Below are positions 47,701-62,700 of a DNA stretch of 64,000 nucleotides, piece by piece. Source of the stretch: Liolophura sinensis (taxonomy: Eukaryota; Mollusca; Polyplacophora; Chitonida; Chitonidae). The position numbers and the translations under genes were made by a program. A model generated the notes under the pieces. It did not search any database. It was not told the origin of the DNA and saw only the letters and a list, made by a program, of their open reading frames with translations. Every line of letters starts with the position of its first letter. The first letter of the stretch is position 1. The stretch covers positions 76,127,966 to 76,191,965 of the forward strand of contig NC_088300.1 of NCBI RefSeq assembly GCF_032854445.1, read 5' to 3'.

Positions 47701-50700
47701 CCAAAGGTCATTGGCTTACTGGAGGCACTCCAAGTTCTTACACCCATAGAACTAACTGCTGTTGTATAAGAGAAACGTTTTCAAAGACAGCATTTAAATT
47801 ACCAGTGAAATAAATAAATGTATTACAAGTGTAAACATGACTCATAGGAAGATTTGTTAGTGAATCTGTTTGTTTTGCATGTTAATGTATGTCTACCTTT
47901 TGTGTTGCAGAAGTCTGATTCTTCGCTGCTGGCCCAGTTCTATTATGCAGACGAGGAACTCAACATGGTCGCCACAGAACTGGACAGTTTTGATGGCAGA
48001 AAGGATCCAGAACGGTGTGCCACGCTGGTCAACCAGCTACGTGTTTGTCAAGACAAAGTGCTCACTCATATACAGAAAATCATGGACCAGGCCATCGATG
48101 TTCAACGAGCTAATCGGGACTTCCGTGTCAAATTCCCTGACGATGTTTTACAGGAGAGTTTAGGGGGTCAGCTGTGGTTTGGTGCTGAGGTAGGTATAGT
48201 GCACAGTTCTTCTGTGCTTTTTAATTTAAATTCTAGCTTGGAATATTGTTGTGCAGAACTTTCTTTTAGTATCCAGCCAATGTTAATCACAATATTACTA
48301 CCTGTTATGTAGTCTTTGATGATTACGTTACATGTATCATAATCAAAAGTTTGAAGTACCATTTCAAGCCTGCAAAAAGTAGCCTGACAAGGACATTATC
48401 ATGCATTAAATCACATCTTGTCGGGTACACAGTGGTACCTGGACAAATTTCACACATGTACCCTAATTCCTGAACCTTTTCGCATATGAAAGAGCAACTT
48501 TCAGTGTGATTTATGCGCCTTTTTCATTTGATTTTGAACACAGAACTACATTGGTTGGTTGCCCAATTTCAGGGCTTCACACAAAATCGATATGCATAGA
48601 ATATTGCTTTCAAAATATGCTTGAAACACCTTGCAAACATGCGAAAAGGTTGAAGAATTACAGTCCATAAATAAGAAAGGCGGCCTTCAAAACACTAGTC
48701 TGATGGAATAGGGTTTTGAAATTTCTTAGGCTTCACAGTGATATGTGATTTATAAATATAATGTCTATAATATATAATAAATAATGTATATAAAATATTG
48801 TATTATCCACACTAGGCAGCTGTAGTGTGTAACACAGATGTATGGCATTTGTAAATTCCTGCTAAATCAGATAGATTATGCACCACTTTATGTTGTGATG
48901 ATTTGTTCATGTCATCCATGTGTGTTAAAAATATGAAACAATTGAATATGTTGACACAAGTGGTCTGAAATGTCAGTAAGTCAAAATCCTGTCTGTTAAA
49001 AAGTCCACTTCATGCTATAAACATTCTTACGCATGATTAGGGAAATCATGTGAATTGGGACATCCCTAAAAAAAGGGTCTTTACATGAAAGGGAGGATTA
49101 ATCTCGCCAATCCCATATTCGTCAGACACAATCAAAGAGTGACCGTTTGTAGCGACCATGTCAAAAGTGGCCAATCCTACTCTGATTGTGAAGGACCAGT
49201 CTTATGTTTTCAGTTCTCCTGTCAATATGGCTGCCAGCAGATAACATTAAGCTTGAGGATGGCTGGATTTTGGATCACAGGATTTTGAGATAAAACAGGA
49301 GCGTCCGTCAGATACACTAACAGCTAAATACCTATCCATTTAGAGCATTTTGGATGATGAAAACATGTTGTTACAGAAAAAACACAAGGTCGCTCAAACT
49401 GGATAGAGTATAATATTATTTGTGAATTTTCTCCATTGTCATCATGCTGTTTAATATTTGGTAGAATATGAAGCATTATGGTTGAATTAAGTCACATTTT
49501 TTTCTTTAATTTCCAGTATCAAGAAATAAAGCTATAAATCAATAAATTACAAATTTAACACATTTGATTTTCGTGATTGTGACTGCATAACAAGAATAAA
49601 TATGGCTGAAGTGAGGATTTTATGTTAAAACTTTAAAAGTTGGGGCATGGGTGCATTTTCTAGATAATCTGAAATTTTCTGGATTAAAAATAAGCCTGTC
49701 TAAATCTTTTTACCTTGAGATAACTTTTTTCTCAGTAGTCCATCTTCATCATGACTATTGATGTTATACAATTGTAAAAACATGCTTTTCAAGGGTATGC
49801 TTTAGTCATGCATTGATAATTGGGACACAGTTTGTCGTGCCCATTTGCTTTCTTCACCATTTACGTGTGAGTTTTTGTCCATAGACTTTCTGTATTGCAT
49901 GCACTTGTATACACCTGTATGTGACTGAGTGACACTTACTTGTCATGACTCTTCTTCCCAGGATAGATTTACCTGCTTTTACAAACACATGATATATGAC
50001 ATGGCTAATTTAGGTAAGTCACCCCTGTATAACGAAAAAAAATAAATACATAACTGTTTGAGGGGAGATGGGGAGACCCCCTTTAGTAGGCTATTTTTAT
50101 TGTTGTCTGATCATCCTAAAAATGAAGGGCTATTATTATTGGAGTTCAGCAGCTATGACTTATATGGGGGATTAACTTTACTTCTAAAGACTTGAGAACA
50201 TCGGTGTACACAAAAAAAAACTTGAGAACATCGGTGTACACACACACACAAAAAAAATGTAAAAAGAAAAATCACTATGACTCATGTAAGAAGTTTTGGA
50301 TGAGTTATTTATTTATAGACGAGGAAATATGACCGTGACGTCATGGAGACATCGTCTTTTTACATCAGGCTTCAGTTAAACACTTTCAATCTTTCAAACT
50401 GCACATTGTATTCGACAAAAGAATTGTATGCCTTTTCTTTTCAAACGTGACACTGGAGAGATGTCAGCTGATTTCATCAGACAAGAATTGTATTCATCAA
50501 TTAGAAAATCTCTAGCTCAGGCTTACAATCATCTATGTTGTAGCAGAATCAGTAGATCTAAAAATCACATGCGTGTATCAACTGAGCTTGATTTGACAGA
50601 CCTCCACGCATGAGTAACACACTGAAATATGTACTCACATTGACGGGAAAGCATCATAGTGGCATGGTGGTATTTACCTGTTCATATAAACACAGCACTG

Positions 50701-53700
50701 TTAGGATACAAAACACCAGTTGTGGAGAACACAACAGTGAACAGTGGCTCACTTGTAACATGTCGTTCATGTTCCTGTATTGTACACATATAAGGCTATG
50801 TTCTTCATTCTACCTTTAAATCTGTACTTTATATAGTCTTCATACTTGCGTACACCAGAATAGGGGACATCTTATCCTCTGATACTGACATTGAAGAATC
50901 ACTGTGTGAGTTACAGGGATTTGAACTCGGATGAGATGTCCAGCACTCTACCATTTGGACTAAGCACTTGAATGCTGCTCCTGTAAGACTCCTCCCTATT
51001 CAAATCCTCTCCTCTCTCAAAAAAAACCCACCCACTTTCACAAGAACAGAAACACATGCTTTTTGGAATCTGCGGCCCTGTGGGGTCTGCGGGGCAAAAC
51101 AAATAGGACCTCAGCAAGCTTGGCGTAAAAGACGACGAACCTACAGATCTATCATTTGGGCCACGGTGAACAGAATAGATCCATGTCAAATTTGCTCTTC
51201 AGATGTGTTTTTTGTCATGGTTAAAATCAGTTTTGCGGAGTTTGAATGGGGATGAGTTGAGTATAATATAAAAGGACTGATAAATGTTTATTTTATTTAT
51301 TTATTTATTTGATTCGAGTTCTATTCTGTACTTAAGAATATTTCATCTATACATCAGTGGCCAGCGTAATGGTGTAGTGAAACCTGACAGGAAAACCTAT
51401 GAACTGTTAAAACATATATCTGTCTCCATGGTCACAGATCAGGAATAAACTCAATAGGAGCAGGTATCAAAGTTAATTTGTTTGCCCTGATGGTTTCCTC
51501 TTTTTAAAATTTTTATATTTTAATTTTCTTTCTGCTGGGCTAAAGAACAGGAGAAATAAACAGGAGAAATAATGATGTCCTCTGACGTAGGGTTGGGTAG
51601 CCAAATAGTAAAAACTGCCTCAAGCAATTTCCATGTTTCATCTTTACCAGAAACTAGGAGGAAATCAAGTGTATGAATTTTTCGGGTAGCTTATCCCAAA
51701 AAAAAAAACCCATTTCAATGTGCGTTTACTGGATTTTTGTTAGTTTTTATTATGTACATGTGGTAATGTGGTTATTTCAATATCTTTGTTTATGGAATGT
51801 TTTAGTATTAATTCTGGAGTTACACCTAAAAAAATTCAAAAGGTTAACAGGCTGTTAACCCTGTGGTATTTATCGACATGATTTCTTGCATTAACAAACT
51901 CTAATCTGGGCAAGTGAAACATGATAGGAAGAAGCTTGATCGGCGGATGGTTCGTTGTTTACCTGTAGGGCAGAGTTCCTCGTGATTGTTATCCAGCGTT
52001 TGTATCATTATTAACACGGTCTTTTCAAAATTCTATTAAATGAAGAAGGTAATGGTGGGGGGGGGGAAATGCATTTACATCAACTTGTCATATTGTAATG
52101 CTCTGCATGAAATTATGTCTGGATTTAATTTTGTAGGGAAATAAAGTGATGTCTCATTGGACAGTGGAGATTTGTGCCTTGGGTTCACTCAAGATAGAAG
52201 TTTTTATAGATATCTCTTTTAACATCATTCAAAATGATGTTCTGATTCCTTGAAAACATTAAAGTCTTGGGCCCTTGCTTGCTAAAAGGACTGATGGATT
52301 CTGCTAGGTGTTCACCAGCCTCTTTCCAGTTAGGTTGCTGGTTCAAATCCACATGCCAGCCCCAATAGCACATTGGTAGAGCGTCCGGTTCGGGAGCGGT
52401 AGATCCAGGGTCAATCCTGGGTCATGTCACACCTAAGTCTTTGAGAGGAAATCTCACTTTCCTCGCTTGGCGTTCAGCATGAAGGGGACTTCTAGTGCAA
52501 CGACTGGTTGGCCCGTTGGCGACTTACTTGCCTTGTAAGGCGTTTCAGTGAAGCAGCACTAGATAAAAGAGCAGTGGAAATCCGTCCTGCAACAAGGAGG
52601 CACATTACGTGCACTCTAATGATTCCTTCGTCGCCATATGACTGAAAAATTGTTAAATACGACGTTAAACCCCAAGCACTCACTCACTCACTCAAATCCA
52701 CATCATGCTGATTAGGAAAATTTATTAAAAATCAACTTACCATGTTGTCATATCAAGAGGCTATGACAATATTTCAGGTGCATTGTGAGGTGCCAGTGGT
52801 TCAACTGACCAATGTCCAGTTTTTCTTTACCCACAATTCTAGCTGCTGTTCATAAAAACGTTGTTCAAACTAGTCAAACAAACAGTTTAATACTCGAGTA
52901 GAAGCTTGAGTAACCTAAAGTTTCCTTAAGGCAGACATGGTCAGAAGAAGATCTACAACTGGCTGATTACGAAATGAACGGAGGTCACACTCATTGAACA
53001 ACATTCTGTTAAAGCTCATGTTTGACCAAACATTTGCTTCAGCAGAATGCATGTGATCTTTATTGATAGTTGATGTGCTTCAACGACTCTTTATCTAACA
53101 GATGACTTGAAGCCAGTTTGAGGTGACTGATTTGATTTGTTCAATATCATATGTACTTTTTAAGCTAGCATACTAAATCATGCAAACAAAACCTGAAAAT
53201 ACATTACAATAAATATTATGTCACATTAATATATTGCGTTCCTGGAGTGATGGAATAGTTTGATCATGAGGTCTTTATAGACATTCCAGGAAGAGATGGA
53301 TGTAGATAGTGGTCATCCACCATAGAGCGACCAGAGGATAAGTGAAGTATTTGTCAGCATAGAGCAATCCCCTGATTACCTCCACACCTATCACAGACCT
53401 TGACATGGGATTGATAAGCTGTCTAAATCTGACAGGCCCAATCTATAAGCCCAGGTATCAGGTGACTGACTTATTACAAGTCCTCAGCATGGAGCACTGG
53501 CATTGTTCAGCCAGTGATTGCATTGTCCATCATTAATTGACCTAAAATTTCACCCCAAAAATTTCGTCTTTAAAGGCAAATAAATATCATAAAATATTAC
53601 TTTTGGAGCTGCAACTTATATTTTTCCATGAGGATATCATCCTGCCACCCGACCAAACCTTAAAATATTTCTAAGATCAGTAGAACTTTCAGAATCAGAC

Positions 53701-56700
53701 AAGATATGAAACATAGCCATGGGTGAACTTTAGGTCTTTTACTGTAAATCACAGGCTTCCAAGCATAATTCCAGGTCATGTGCATGTACTAGATGGGCCC
53801 ATTACTATTAACCTAATAAAGCCTTGAACTGTAAGCCAGGTCCGAGTTTAAGAATGTCCGTACTTACGTCAGCCATACTCCCTCCTATATAGAGGGTAAC
53901 GATCAGTATCATGGAGAAGGTGGGAGTACAAACTGTGAAATTAAAGAGAAAACTCCAGAAATATTCTCCCTTAATGCTCGTGTTAATTTTGGGTTTATTC
54001 CTGTGGCAAATTTTGAAGAAGGAGTGGTGTAGAAGGTATTTTATCATTTAGTCTTTAAATATGCATCTGACGGACTGTTACGTGTATCAGACAGGACTGC
54101 TGATGAGTATAATAATCAGTAATACCTTCATGATATCAGTGAAGAATCTGCTAAGAGGCTAAGAGTTTAGGCAACTGTTATTGATTTTTGAGGACACTTA
54201 ACCTAGCTGGGTTAGAACTTTTCCTTCTAAAGTAACAAAACACAAGACATAATAAGCCAACTAATTCATACATGTACAACTTTATACAAAGCTGGAAATA
54301 GCAAACATGTCAATAAACCTGCTGGTTTCAAACATAAGCATGCTGCTGCTGATGTGTATGCATGTGTAGAACGAATACATTTCTGCTGTGTAACTGATGG
54401 ATTTCTTATATGGCCATACTCATGATTAACGCCTTCAGTCATGTTCTCCTTCTATAAATATCCTTTGTTGCTGTGATTCATGGTTCTATATTCATGGACA
54501 GAAGCCTTGTAATTAGTTAAAACGTACTGGTCTTCCAGAATTTCAATGTGCAGTGGTTGTTGTTCCTTCAGTGCCTTGCTGCTGGGTCCAGCATCATGAA
54601 CCGGGAGGTGGAGAGTGCTAGCATGAGGCCACTGGCCAGAGCCTTGACCAAGAACCTGGACAGTCTGAGGGCCATATTGCGAGATCAGTGCTTAAGGAAC
54701 ATCAACTGTTACACTGATCGGGTGAGTAAGTGGAACATGGAGGGTTAATCCAGCCATGGGGCTTTGGGCACTAGCTACCCACTTTTTCCACCATCATATC
54801 TGATGATCACGTGAGTGAAATAGTGTTAAACCCCTCTTAGATAGGTTAGGAACAAGCCGTGCTCTGATAATCTGTATAACAACGGAGAGAATTTACAGCT
54901 GTATCGAATATCCACATCAAAACAGTCATGTTAGGTTTCTTGAGTGACTGAATACAGTGGATCTTATTTTTACTAGTTCCTTGTTGTGCAGTATAATTTA
55001 TTATTTCCTCTCTCTAATGCCTGCTATGGAACAATGATGAAATGTGTCACTTTTCTTTTTGGTGCATGTCTGTTGATAAACATTAGGCTAGTACATAAGC
55101 ATTACAGCAGGAAACAAGGGCTTGTCACTGTGATTTGACCACTTTGTATAGCCTGCTAGGAGTTTTCCTTGGTCTTTACTTACACTATCATACTACAGGA
55201 AGCCATTCATGATTGTCAAGCAAGTTTCTTACTGTTTTACATAGAGACTGGGAAGGAAATTTGTACCTGTAGATACACAAAAAACACTTTTTCCGTGTTA
55301 CATTGATTTATAATTATTGTTACTTTTTCTTTTCAGATTAAAGAGGCCCTGGTAATATTTGATAAATTGTTTGCTGAATTTGAATTAAGGTGAGATTTCA
55401 AGTCATGCAGTTTATAACAGGTCCAATTGCAGTGCAACATTAAAGGTGGAGAAAACAGCAAAATTACATAAAGCTCAAATTAAAGGGCTTGAAAAGTTAG
55501 TGCTAAATGTGGTTTTCAATATTTTTTTTTTTTCTTCTTTTAAAGAGAAAGACACTTGAAAATAATTTTGTGTGTTGGGTGTTTGGGACCACCTCTTGGT
55601 TTTGTCTGTTGTAAATTGGGATGTAACGCACATTAAATAAATATATTTGCAATCAATTTGTTATGCATATGACCAGTTATGTGGACTGATTATTGTTTGA
55701 ACGGTACACCATTCATATCAGATTTTGATTGAAAAAATAGGGCCTGTAATTATCGCAAACAATTAAGCATGACATGTATTTAATTGAGAAAACAAATATT
55801 TTTATCTTCTGTTGTTGAACAGTGTGAAATGGCTGATTTTTCAGTCAATCCAGCTATATGTACACATATTTGAATGACTGTATCTGTGTTGTTGTTGTAG
55901 TTATGTCAGTGCTATGGTGCCCGTGAAGACAATGAGAGAGTACGACCTCTTACAGGAGGTCATTGTCCTTTTTTCCGAGACAGTTCAGAGGTAACTATGA
56001 CTACAGGGTCAGCCCCACTGTTGTATGCGTGACCTTGTAATGTAAGGGATGTACAAGTGCACTATGTGTACGTTAAGCCAGTTCCGTGTTGACGAGTAAA
56101 CTCCCGCCGATTCCAGTTGACCAGTAGGTTTGACCAGCTATTTGAGGTCAGAAAGTTTTACTCTTTTAATATACAGCATACATGTACACCTTGTTATTTA
56201 TTTCACTCTGCTAACAGTGCACTGACACAAATTTAAGCCAGTTCAGATATTTGTCTCTCTTTAGTAAGTATAAATTTGTTTGCTTTGGAGAGTGATATAC
56301 CGCAAACATGTGTGTGTCGTGGGAGAGTGATATATAGCAAAGATGTATGTGTCTTGGGAGAGTGATACATAGCAAACATGTATGTGTCTTGGGAGAGTGA
56401 TACATAGCAAACATGTATGTGTCTTGGGAGAGTGATACATAGCAAACATGTATGTGTCTTGGGAGAGTGATACATAGCAAACATGTATGTGTCTTGGAAG
56501 AGTGATATATAGCAAACGTGTGTGCCGTGGGAGAGTGATATGTAGCAAAGATGTATGTTCTTGGGAGAGTGATACATAGCAAACATGTATGTGTCTTGGG
56601 AGAGTGATACATAGCAAACATGTATGTGTCTTGGAAGAGTGATACATAGCAAAGGTGTGTGTCGTGGGAGAGTGATATATAGCAAAGATGTATGTGTCTT

Positions 56701-59700
56701 GGGAGAGTGATACATAGCAAACATGTATGTGTCTTGGGAGAGTGATACATAGCAAACGTGTGTGTCTTGGGAGAGTGATATATAGCAAACATGTGTGTCT
56801 TTGGAGAGTGATATATAGCAAAGATGTATGTGTCTTGGGAGAGTGATACATAGCAAACATGTATGTGTCTTGGGAGAGTGATATATAGCAAACATGTATG
56901 TGTCTTGGGAGAGTGATATATGGCAAAGATGTATGTGTCTTGGGAGAGTGACATGGCAAACATGTATGTGTCTTGGGAGAGTGATATATGGCAAACATGT
57001 ATGTGTCTTGGGAGAGTGACATATGGCAAACATGTATGTGTCTTGGGAGAGTGATATATGGCAGACATGTATGTGTCTTGGGAGAGTGATACATAGCAAA
57101 CATGTATGTGTCTTGGGAGATTGATATATGGCAAACATGTATGTGTCTGGAAATGATTTTGTTATACCTTCAAGCACATTGTCATAACACATCTGATGCT
57201 GTATGCTTTACTTTGTACAAACATTACCTCACCTTTAATAGCATGAGAGATTATTCTATCCAGTTTGAAGCATGACATGGCTGACATATCGGCTGGGTGT
57301 TCAATCCAGATCTCGCTGGTGCCTCATGAAGATCATGAACCCAATCTCCTCCAACAGTGAATGTTACCTTCATCACATGAATGGAATTTTATTTCTGTGT
57401 TGTTTGAAAAAATGATCAAGATAAAAAGAAGAAAGGTAACAATGATACCAAATAAATAGCAAAAGTAATAATGGAAGAGATTGTGTACAATATGCACTTT
57501 GTACATTAACAGGTCTCTGGATCTTCGTCTACTGACCCAGGACATGATAGATGATTATGACCCGGCCTTGATGTTCACAATCCCTCGTCTGGCCATTGTC
57601 TGGCAAGTACATGTAGCTCACTGATATCTTCCATATTTACCTATTCACTTTGGTCTGCTGATCAGGCTACCATTAATATTTTCTTTGTTAAATCACATTG
57701 TAGTTTCTTTGTCGTTTCTGTTACTTCATTTTTAACGGTGTTTGAAAGTTAATTTTTGCTCAGGACTTTACTGACGTGAGAACGCTTTACTTGTAGAAAA
57801 TAATTGGGCTTAATGTTTATAGAGATAATATATGTCTTGGGCTGTACATGGAAGTAATTGTTCTGTCCTTACCTGTGTCACAGTGGCCTCCTTATTTACC
57901 CCGAGGGTCCTCTGAACCCAGACAATGACCCACTCAACATGCCAGAGATGTTCAGACCTTTCCAGATCCTGCTCTACAAAATCAGGTACAAACATCTCTA
58001 CACTAGGCGCCTTCATCGACAACACCTTTATGACCAGAAATGGTCTTATTTCTACTTATACATTTATGCATATACAAGTACATATGTTATAATAAACAAT
58101 TCTATTGTTGAACATGTGTTGTACTGCACATGTATTCTTTAAAAAAACCATATCAAAATTCCGTTTCAGAATATTAACGTAATTTGAGGAAGGCAAGATG
58201 GCAGTGTTTTTCCTTTATCTACATTTTATTACCTCACTATGTTAGTATTTGTACAGCTGGCTGCCACATACGTAAATGTGCATGTTACTTGTAAAACAAT
58301 AAAAATGAGTTAACTTCCAGTTAACTGACCTAAGAATACTTTTAAGCAATGTTTCTCTCACATAATAAGTTACATACACTATAGACTCCTGTTATTAAAC
58401 ATACTCGTACTGAACATATCTTCCTTCATAACTGAACTGTATCTTTGTTTATTGTGACTGTAAGCCACCGTAATTTCGTGAAACTATTCACCAAGTAATC
58501 ATTTTGCTTTACTACATTTGTAAAAAATCAGGCTAAATTTGATGTGATTTACAGTAAACTAATTTCACCCATGAATTATGCTTTTGTAGTACATTTCTTG
58601 CAACATGGTCAGAACTTGAAGGTAATTACAGGTGATTTACTGGTTTAATTCATCTGATTCAGTTTGCAAACAATGTACCAAACATTTATCAGACAAATGA
58701 TCCACACATCTATTTGTTCACAGAGAACTACTGTACACCTTGAGTACAGAAGAACTATTCACATTGGAGAAGGCTTTGTGTAGCCAGGAGGAACCTGCAG
58801 AAACGAAATCCCTGCGAGAGACCTCTCGATCGGACTTTCACCAACAGAACGGTGACCTGCATGCAGAGGGAGGCCACTCTTCTGCCTGTCTGTGTGGGGA
58901 GGAAGCTGTGGGTAATGAGATGCGGGTGTCTTTGGATGGTCCCATCATCGTGCACACCCCTAACTCTGGGAGCCCTGTCACCCCCGTGAAGGACGATGAA
59001 CCTTTCAGCCTGGGTCAGATGAGCCAGTCTCCATCCTTAGTAACCATTGTGGTTCAGACTCACTCGTTGAGTGAAAAGGAGACGGAACGGCTGGAGGAGA
59101 TGATGGACCAGGCCCTACCCACCTGTATGAACCACCAAGACAGCAGCGACTCGGGCATGCACAGCGAAAACACCAGCCTTTCTGAAAACGCCACTGAGTC
59201 CATTCCAGATTTGCCCCACCATCAGCCACCACAAGAGGGAGACGACTCTGTGTTTGTGGAGACTGTTTCTGCTTCATCTTCAAACCAAAGCAGCTTCTGT
59301 GATAGAAATGGTGCAATGGAGACTGACCGTGCGTCGGGGGTCAGCTCTGTTAACGGGTGTGCTGCTGGTGGCAGCCCTAAACGCAGAGAAAGACGAACAG
59401 AGAGTAACCCTGAAGACAATACCTCTCCCTGTGCATGTAGATGTTCCCTCAGTGAAATAGCTGAAGGGCAGGGAGAAGACAGTGCAGCCAGTCTGGAGAA
59501 AATTCACTCAGATCTTCTGTCAAGCTCAAGACAGAGAGCCCTTGACTCTGAAATTCCTGAAATATCTGTGTGTGGTGCCTCATCAGAGAACAGTGAATTG
59601 GACAGTGCTAGCAGTGGGACTGCGTCTGACAGTGGAACGCTCGTTCATCATGCAGATGAAATCTCGTTTTGTCCCGAGGGTGAGAGTTCCCAGCATGTGG

Positions 59701-62700
59701 ACAATTCCCAGCATGGAAATGGGACAGTAGGATCTGCTGAAACCATGTCAAAGCGAGAACTGGAAATGGACCCATCACATTTCTCTCACAAAGCCAAAAC
59801 CAGTGGAATGAACCAATATTCAGATCAGCTTCAGTCACGTGACCCAAAAACTGATGGCTCTAGATTAGTTAGTTCAAATATCCGTTCACAGAAACAGGCT
59901 GGTCGGTCTTCCACATCTTCATTTGACAGACTCAAGGGAGGTAAGTCAGGGTCATCACTTCAGGATAGAGAAGAGCAGATGTCTGGAGAGTATTTGGAGG
60001 TTCCACGACTGCAGTCCCTGCGTTACGCATCAGACAGCATCAGCTCCACTTGTTCAAGTTGTCGTACAGGGTCAACGGTTAGCAGCGAGTGCGAGTGGGA
60101 TAGAGAGAGGTGAGATATGGTTCATCTACTCTGACATCTTGTAGTAGACTTAATACATGTTTGTCACTCAGGTATGTTTGATTTTCCTTCATGTTTTCTT
60201 TCACAGAAAGGTAGTAATGTCTTCTCCAGTGACAGAGTTACCAAACTTTATATGGTTGTTCTTCAGCTTTAAACAAGCTACCCCCTGGAGCCTCCCACCA
60301 GTGCGGTTGCTGTCAGTTCAAATTGATCTCATGCTGGCTTCCACTCTGACCTTATGTGGAAAGGTCTGGCAGCAACCTGCCGATGGTTGTGGGTTTCCCC
60401 AGGGCTCTGCCTTGATTTCTCCCACCATAATGCTAACTGGCATATAAGTGAAATATTCTTGAGTACGGTGTATAACACCAATCAAATAATTAAATTAACA
60501 AAAAACCTACCATGGTGGTGCAGTGATCCAGGAGCCTCACACCAAGCGGGTCGCTGTGAGTTCAAATTCCAGCTCATGCTGTCTTCTTCTCCAGCATACA
60601 TGGAAATGTCTGCCAGCTTCTTGCAGATGGTCATCTGTTTCCCCAGGGCTCTGCCTGGTTTCCTTGCACCTTTGTGTAGTCGTAAAAGTGAAATATTCTT
60701 GAGTACAGTGTAAAATATCAATAACTTCAAATAAAATAAATAAATAAAAAGCTACCAATCATAAATATGTGCCTTTTGCTGTTAATTTTACGTTAGTTTC
60801 CTGAGTACGCTAATTTATCACCTCTATTTCTATTCAAGTAATTGGAAAGGAATAAAATGTATAATTTAACATAAGAATAAAATGTTTGTAGTTATTCCCT
60901 TTGGCATTTTCTTATTTCATGACTTGGTCCTTTCCGAATTTTCTGTTTGCTGAAGATTGTGTATAGTTCAGGAGAAAAATAGTGTCGTAAATGACCCTTC
61001 AAGTTACGTATTTCGCGATTTTGACATTTGCTTGAAGTAGGATGATGTACTCCTATAAAAATGTGACTTTCAGGATTAAAAGCTGTTTTTTGTGGCATTC
61101 ATTAAAATTGTATTTTTTCAGTTGAAATTTAGGTCATATTTTGTACTTACATGTACCATACACATTTATGCAAATAAATATGTATTTAGTGTGTTATCTG
61201 TTATGTTAGCAGTTGTGCCAGTAGTGAGACTAGTTCGTACAACTCCGAGTGTCATGACGATGAAGAGATCGCCCTGGCCATTCAGGCGGCTGACCTTGCC
61301 TCTCGTAATGAGGCAAGGTCTCGGTTCCGCAGCAGCAGTGACCTCATTCACAGGCTCTTTGTTTGTATATCTGGTAAGACCTGTATACCCAACTCTGGCA
61401 TCTGGAAATGAAGTGACGAGAGGCTTGTAGAGAAAGTCTGATTTCATGTGAAGTAAATTGAGTGAGTGAGTGAGTGCTTGGGGTTTAACGTCGTACTCAA
61501 CAATTTGTCATATGACGACGAGAAGTAAATTGAAGCATTTACTTTCATTTTGATGTGACACTCTCTCAAGTGTATAAGGAAGTCACATCAGTCAATGCCA
61601 GTGTGCTGAACAGACATTTTTGTGCTGTTAGCATATGTTGATAGTGCCTTGAAAGTTATCTTCTTACTTATATCCAAAAATATACATGTGCTTTGATCTC
61701 AGGGATCGTGTTATAGGAATATTGAAGAATTGAAATGTACTTGTGTTTTAAATTGCTTTTCTGCAAAGTACTTATAACCAGTAGCCTGGTATGTCATTTG
61801 AATTGAATTATCTTAATTCCTCAACCTTCAAGAATGTTGTTTTACGCTTTTTTAATTTTATTTTGAAGACAAAACCACGTTGAGTTGGACAACTTTAGCC
61901 CTCAGAATATGCTTAAGGTAACATCTTGCAGGTGGGCTAAACAGTTGGAGAATTACAGTAACAGTTTCGCATATATTTGATGTTTTCTCTCTATGTTTTC
62001 CTGGACAATTTAAGCTCAGGACCAGCCTCTTGTGTTTTTACTTGATCATAATGCAGTGATTGACCATGCTTGCAGGTGTTGCTGATCAGCTTCAGACAAA
62101 TTACGCCAGTGATCTGAGGAATATACTCAAATCTGTGTTTGACCTGAACTGCTCTGAACCTCTCATACTAGCAGATGACCTTGTGGCTGCTGGTGGCCAA
62201 CATTCAAGATCATTTGTTCCTCAGACATCCACATCTGGGCCATCAGGACCCAGCCGGGATCAAGGTCACAACTCTGATAGAAGACTACGGTCAAGGTCCT
62301 TAGATGGTAAGCTGAAACAGCTAATATATGTGTAGTTTGTAATGAAGAATTAAAGGTTCTTGTCCCTGTACTGTCCTGTTTAATACAGCTAAAGGGGTCA
62401 CTGGCTTCCTCTCTGGCTGTATGTGGGAAGGTCTTGCAGTAATCTGCGGGTGGTCGTGGGTTTCTCCCAGGCTCTGCCCGCTTTCCTGCCACCATAATGC
62501 TTGCAGCCATCCTATAAGTAAAATATGCTTGAGTATGGCACAAAATACCAATCAAATAAGTTAATAAATTAATAGAGCTATGGTCTGTGTTATTGTTTAA
62601 TGCATTAGTAAAGCCAATGTTTATTTCCTGTTTGAATTGATCATTGTGTGTTCTGTCTACAGAGCCTCCCCTGTGGGTGCCAGACGAAGACTCACCCTGC

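Noticed and set aside
47021-47813. Open frames of 138-201 codons ([12 protein letters not shown]-like repeats)
   Set aside because: Produced by the 36-bp minisatellite and the adjoining SINE, open on both strands; not a repeat protein.
50885-51010. Functional tRNA gene
   Set aside because: A and B boxes are present but there is no paired acceptor stem and no T-run terminator. The SINE heads elsewhere fail the same test.
56211-57192. Minus-strand open frames of 280-319 codons rich in His, Thr and Ser
   Set aside because: Three frames of the same 35-bp array are open at once, which is a repeat artefact. The region is LST2 intron 5.
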